Assembly (NCBI RefSeq): GCF_032062135.1
Contig: NC_092860.1
Span: 128,724,861-128,788,860, forward strand
Reading direction: 5' to 3'
Source: Pyxicephalus adspersus
Taxonomy: Eukaryota > Chordata > Amphibia > Anura > Pyxicephalidae
DNA length: 64,000 bases
Positions 63,409 to 64,000 of this stretch are shown here, one piece after another (the stretch's first letter is position 1; each line of letters starts with the position of its first letter). A model generated the notes under the pieces. That model worked only from the letters and a program-made list of their open reading frames with translations, had not been told where the DNA came from and did not search any database. The translations under genes were made by a program, and so were the position numbers.

Positions 63409-63842
63409 TTAAAGCAGAACTAAACTGAAAAAAAAAAATCACACTTACCTTCAATTCTACAGACCCCTAATCCCACTGGAAAAGTCTTCGCAATCTGGAA
63501 TTCTCCTTCGGGCGCCTCCATCATGGTCAGTCTTCTTCCTTCTTCAGGCTACGTCACCTGATCTGGCACTGCGCAGGCACCAGAACAGGTGACATAGCCT
63601 GATGTAAAGAGGAAAAGGGAGTAATGATCTCACTGTGCATGTGTGAGATCAGCATTTTTTCCCCTCAATGTAGGAAAAAGCCCCTGATCTCGGGCATGCA
63701 CGGAGGGAGGGGCCAGGAACCTCCTGGGATGGGTGACGTAGGCTCTGCACTCCTATTCAAGTCATGATCATAGGGCTAACAAGACAGGGACTTTTTTTTT
63801 AAATGGTGTTGCAGGAAAAAAAAAAGAATTATATTCTTACTT
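63409..63842 (+). repeat. TTAA-type element (family D), copy 4
   Basis: It starts TTAAAGCAGAACTAAACTGA (63409). It continues with 'ttcttccttcttcaggctac', 'gtcacctgatctggcactgc', 'gatctcactgtgcatgtgtg' and 'gatctcgggcatgcacgg', then 'aacctcctgggatgggtgac'. The inverse order is seen at 45536-45850. The A-rich right end resembles 30090-30127. The right TTAA is decayed ('cttacttta'). Confidence 0.68.
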
Positions 63843-63856
63843 TATATAAAAGTGTT

Positions 63857-64000
63857 ACCGTATTTTTCGGCGTATAAGACGCACTTTTTCTTCCCCAAAA
63901 CTGGGGGAGAAAAGTGGGTGCGTCTTATACAGCGAACACAGTTTTAAAAATAATTAAAATTTCATACTCACCCGATACCGCGATCCCGCGATGCTGCGTG
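63857..64000. mobile_element. DNA transposon end, cut by the window edge
   Basis: It starts ACCGTATTTTTCGGCGTATA, a terminal sequence I recognise as widespread in vertebrate DNA but cannot assign to a named family. Directly inside, arms at 63872-63896 and 63903-63930 form an almost perfect hairpin around a 6-base loop. The sequence becomes CpG-rich at the edge. The class and full length cannot be judged from this part. Confidence 0.65.

Noticed and set aside
1..64000. CRISPR array, prokaryotic operon or phage region
   Set aside because: No regularly spaced direct repeats with unique spacers, no ribosome-binding-site spaced frames, and clear vertebrate SINEs throughout.

Overview
This window reads as vertebrate nuclear DNA, most likely from a neobatrachian (ranoid-type) frog. 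It is AT-rich and CpG-poor, has no operon-like packing, and no open reading frame exceeds 134 codons. It is littered with short non-autonomous transposons, several of which I recognise from memory as frog-type families: a palindromic element with GGGCCTGATTTATTAAAG ends, TTAA-bounded elements starting TTAAAGCAGAAC, and tRNA-derived SINEs with the vertebrate 'cccacattccaaaaaca' tail. The species assignment is inference; I could not run a search.

No protein-coding gene can be assigned with confidence. The window looks like intergenic DNA (a gene desert) or the inside of a very large intron. Three minus-strand stretches have exon-like properties and are listed at low confidence (34634-34804, 44721-44815, 50457-50644). 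I found no rRNA, tRNA or snRNA gene, CRISPR array or prokaryotic feature.

Layout. 1-9 kb: mostly unique sequence, one palindromic MITE (592-809), one TTAA-family fragment (5771-5965) and a strand-asymmetric G-rich block (7330-7890). 9-16 kb: a second palindromic MITE, a MIR-like CORE-SINE fragment, a MITE with GTCAGAT-containing ends, and a ~1.02-kb direct tandem duplication (13156-15213) whose copies differ at only three places and each carry the same inserted MITE. 16-29 kb: two adjacent perfect hairpins (16257-16354), a reversed TTAA-family copy, a fold-back element, a fifth palindromic MITE and a hAT-like element (27598-27899). 29-46 kb: four copies or partial copies of a TTAA-type family with a conserved internal CCTCCYGGGAT palindrome (one more lies at 63.4 kb), three TTAA-family C pieces (two in this stretch), microsatellites, and a 710-bp hAT-Ac-like element (42240-42949). 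46-64 kb: a GATA/GACA microsatellite, a complete minus-strand SINE (55853-56189), a complete TTAA-bounded element (57696-58172), a hAT MITE with a perfect 8-bp target duplication (61419-61691), a SINE tail, and a transposon end cut by the right edge of the window.

The strongest results are structural: target-site duplications and terminal inverted repeats that fix the ends of several elements to the base, and the recent tandem duplication. Function of the unique sequence between repeats cannot be read from the window alone; a few stretches look like candidate conserved non-coding elements and are flagged as such.
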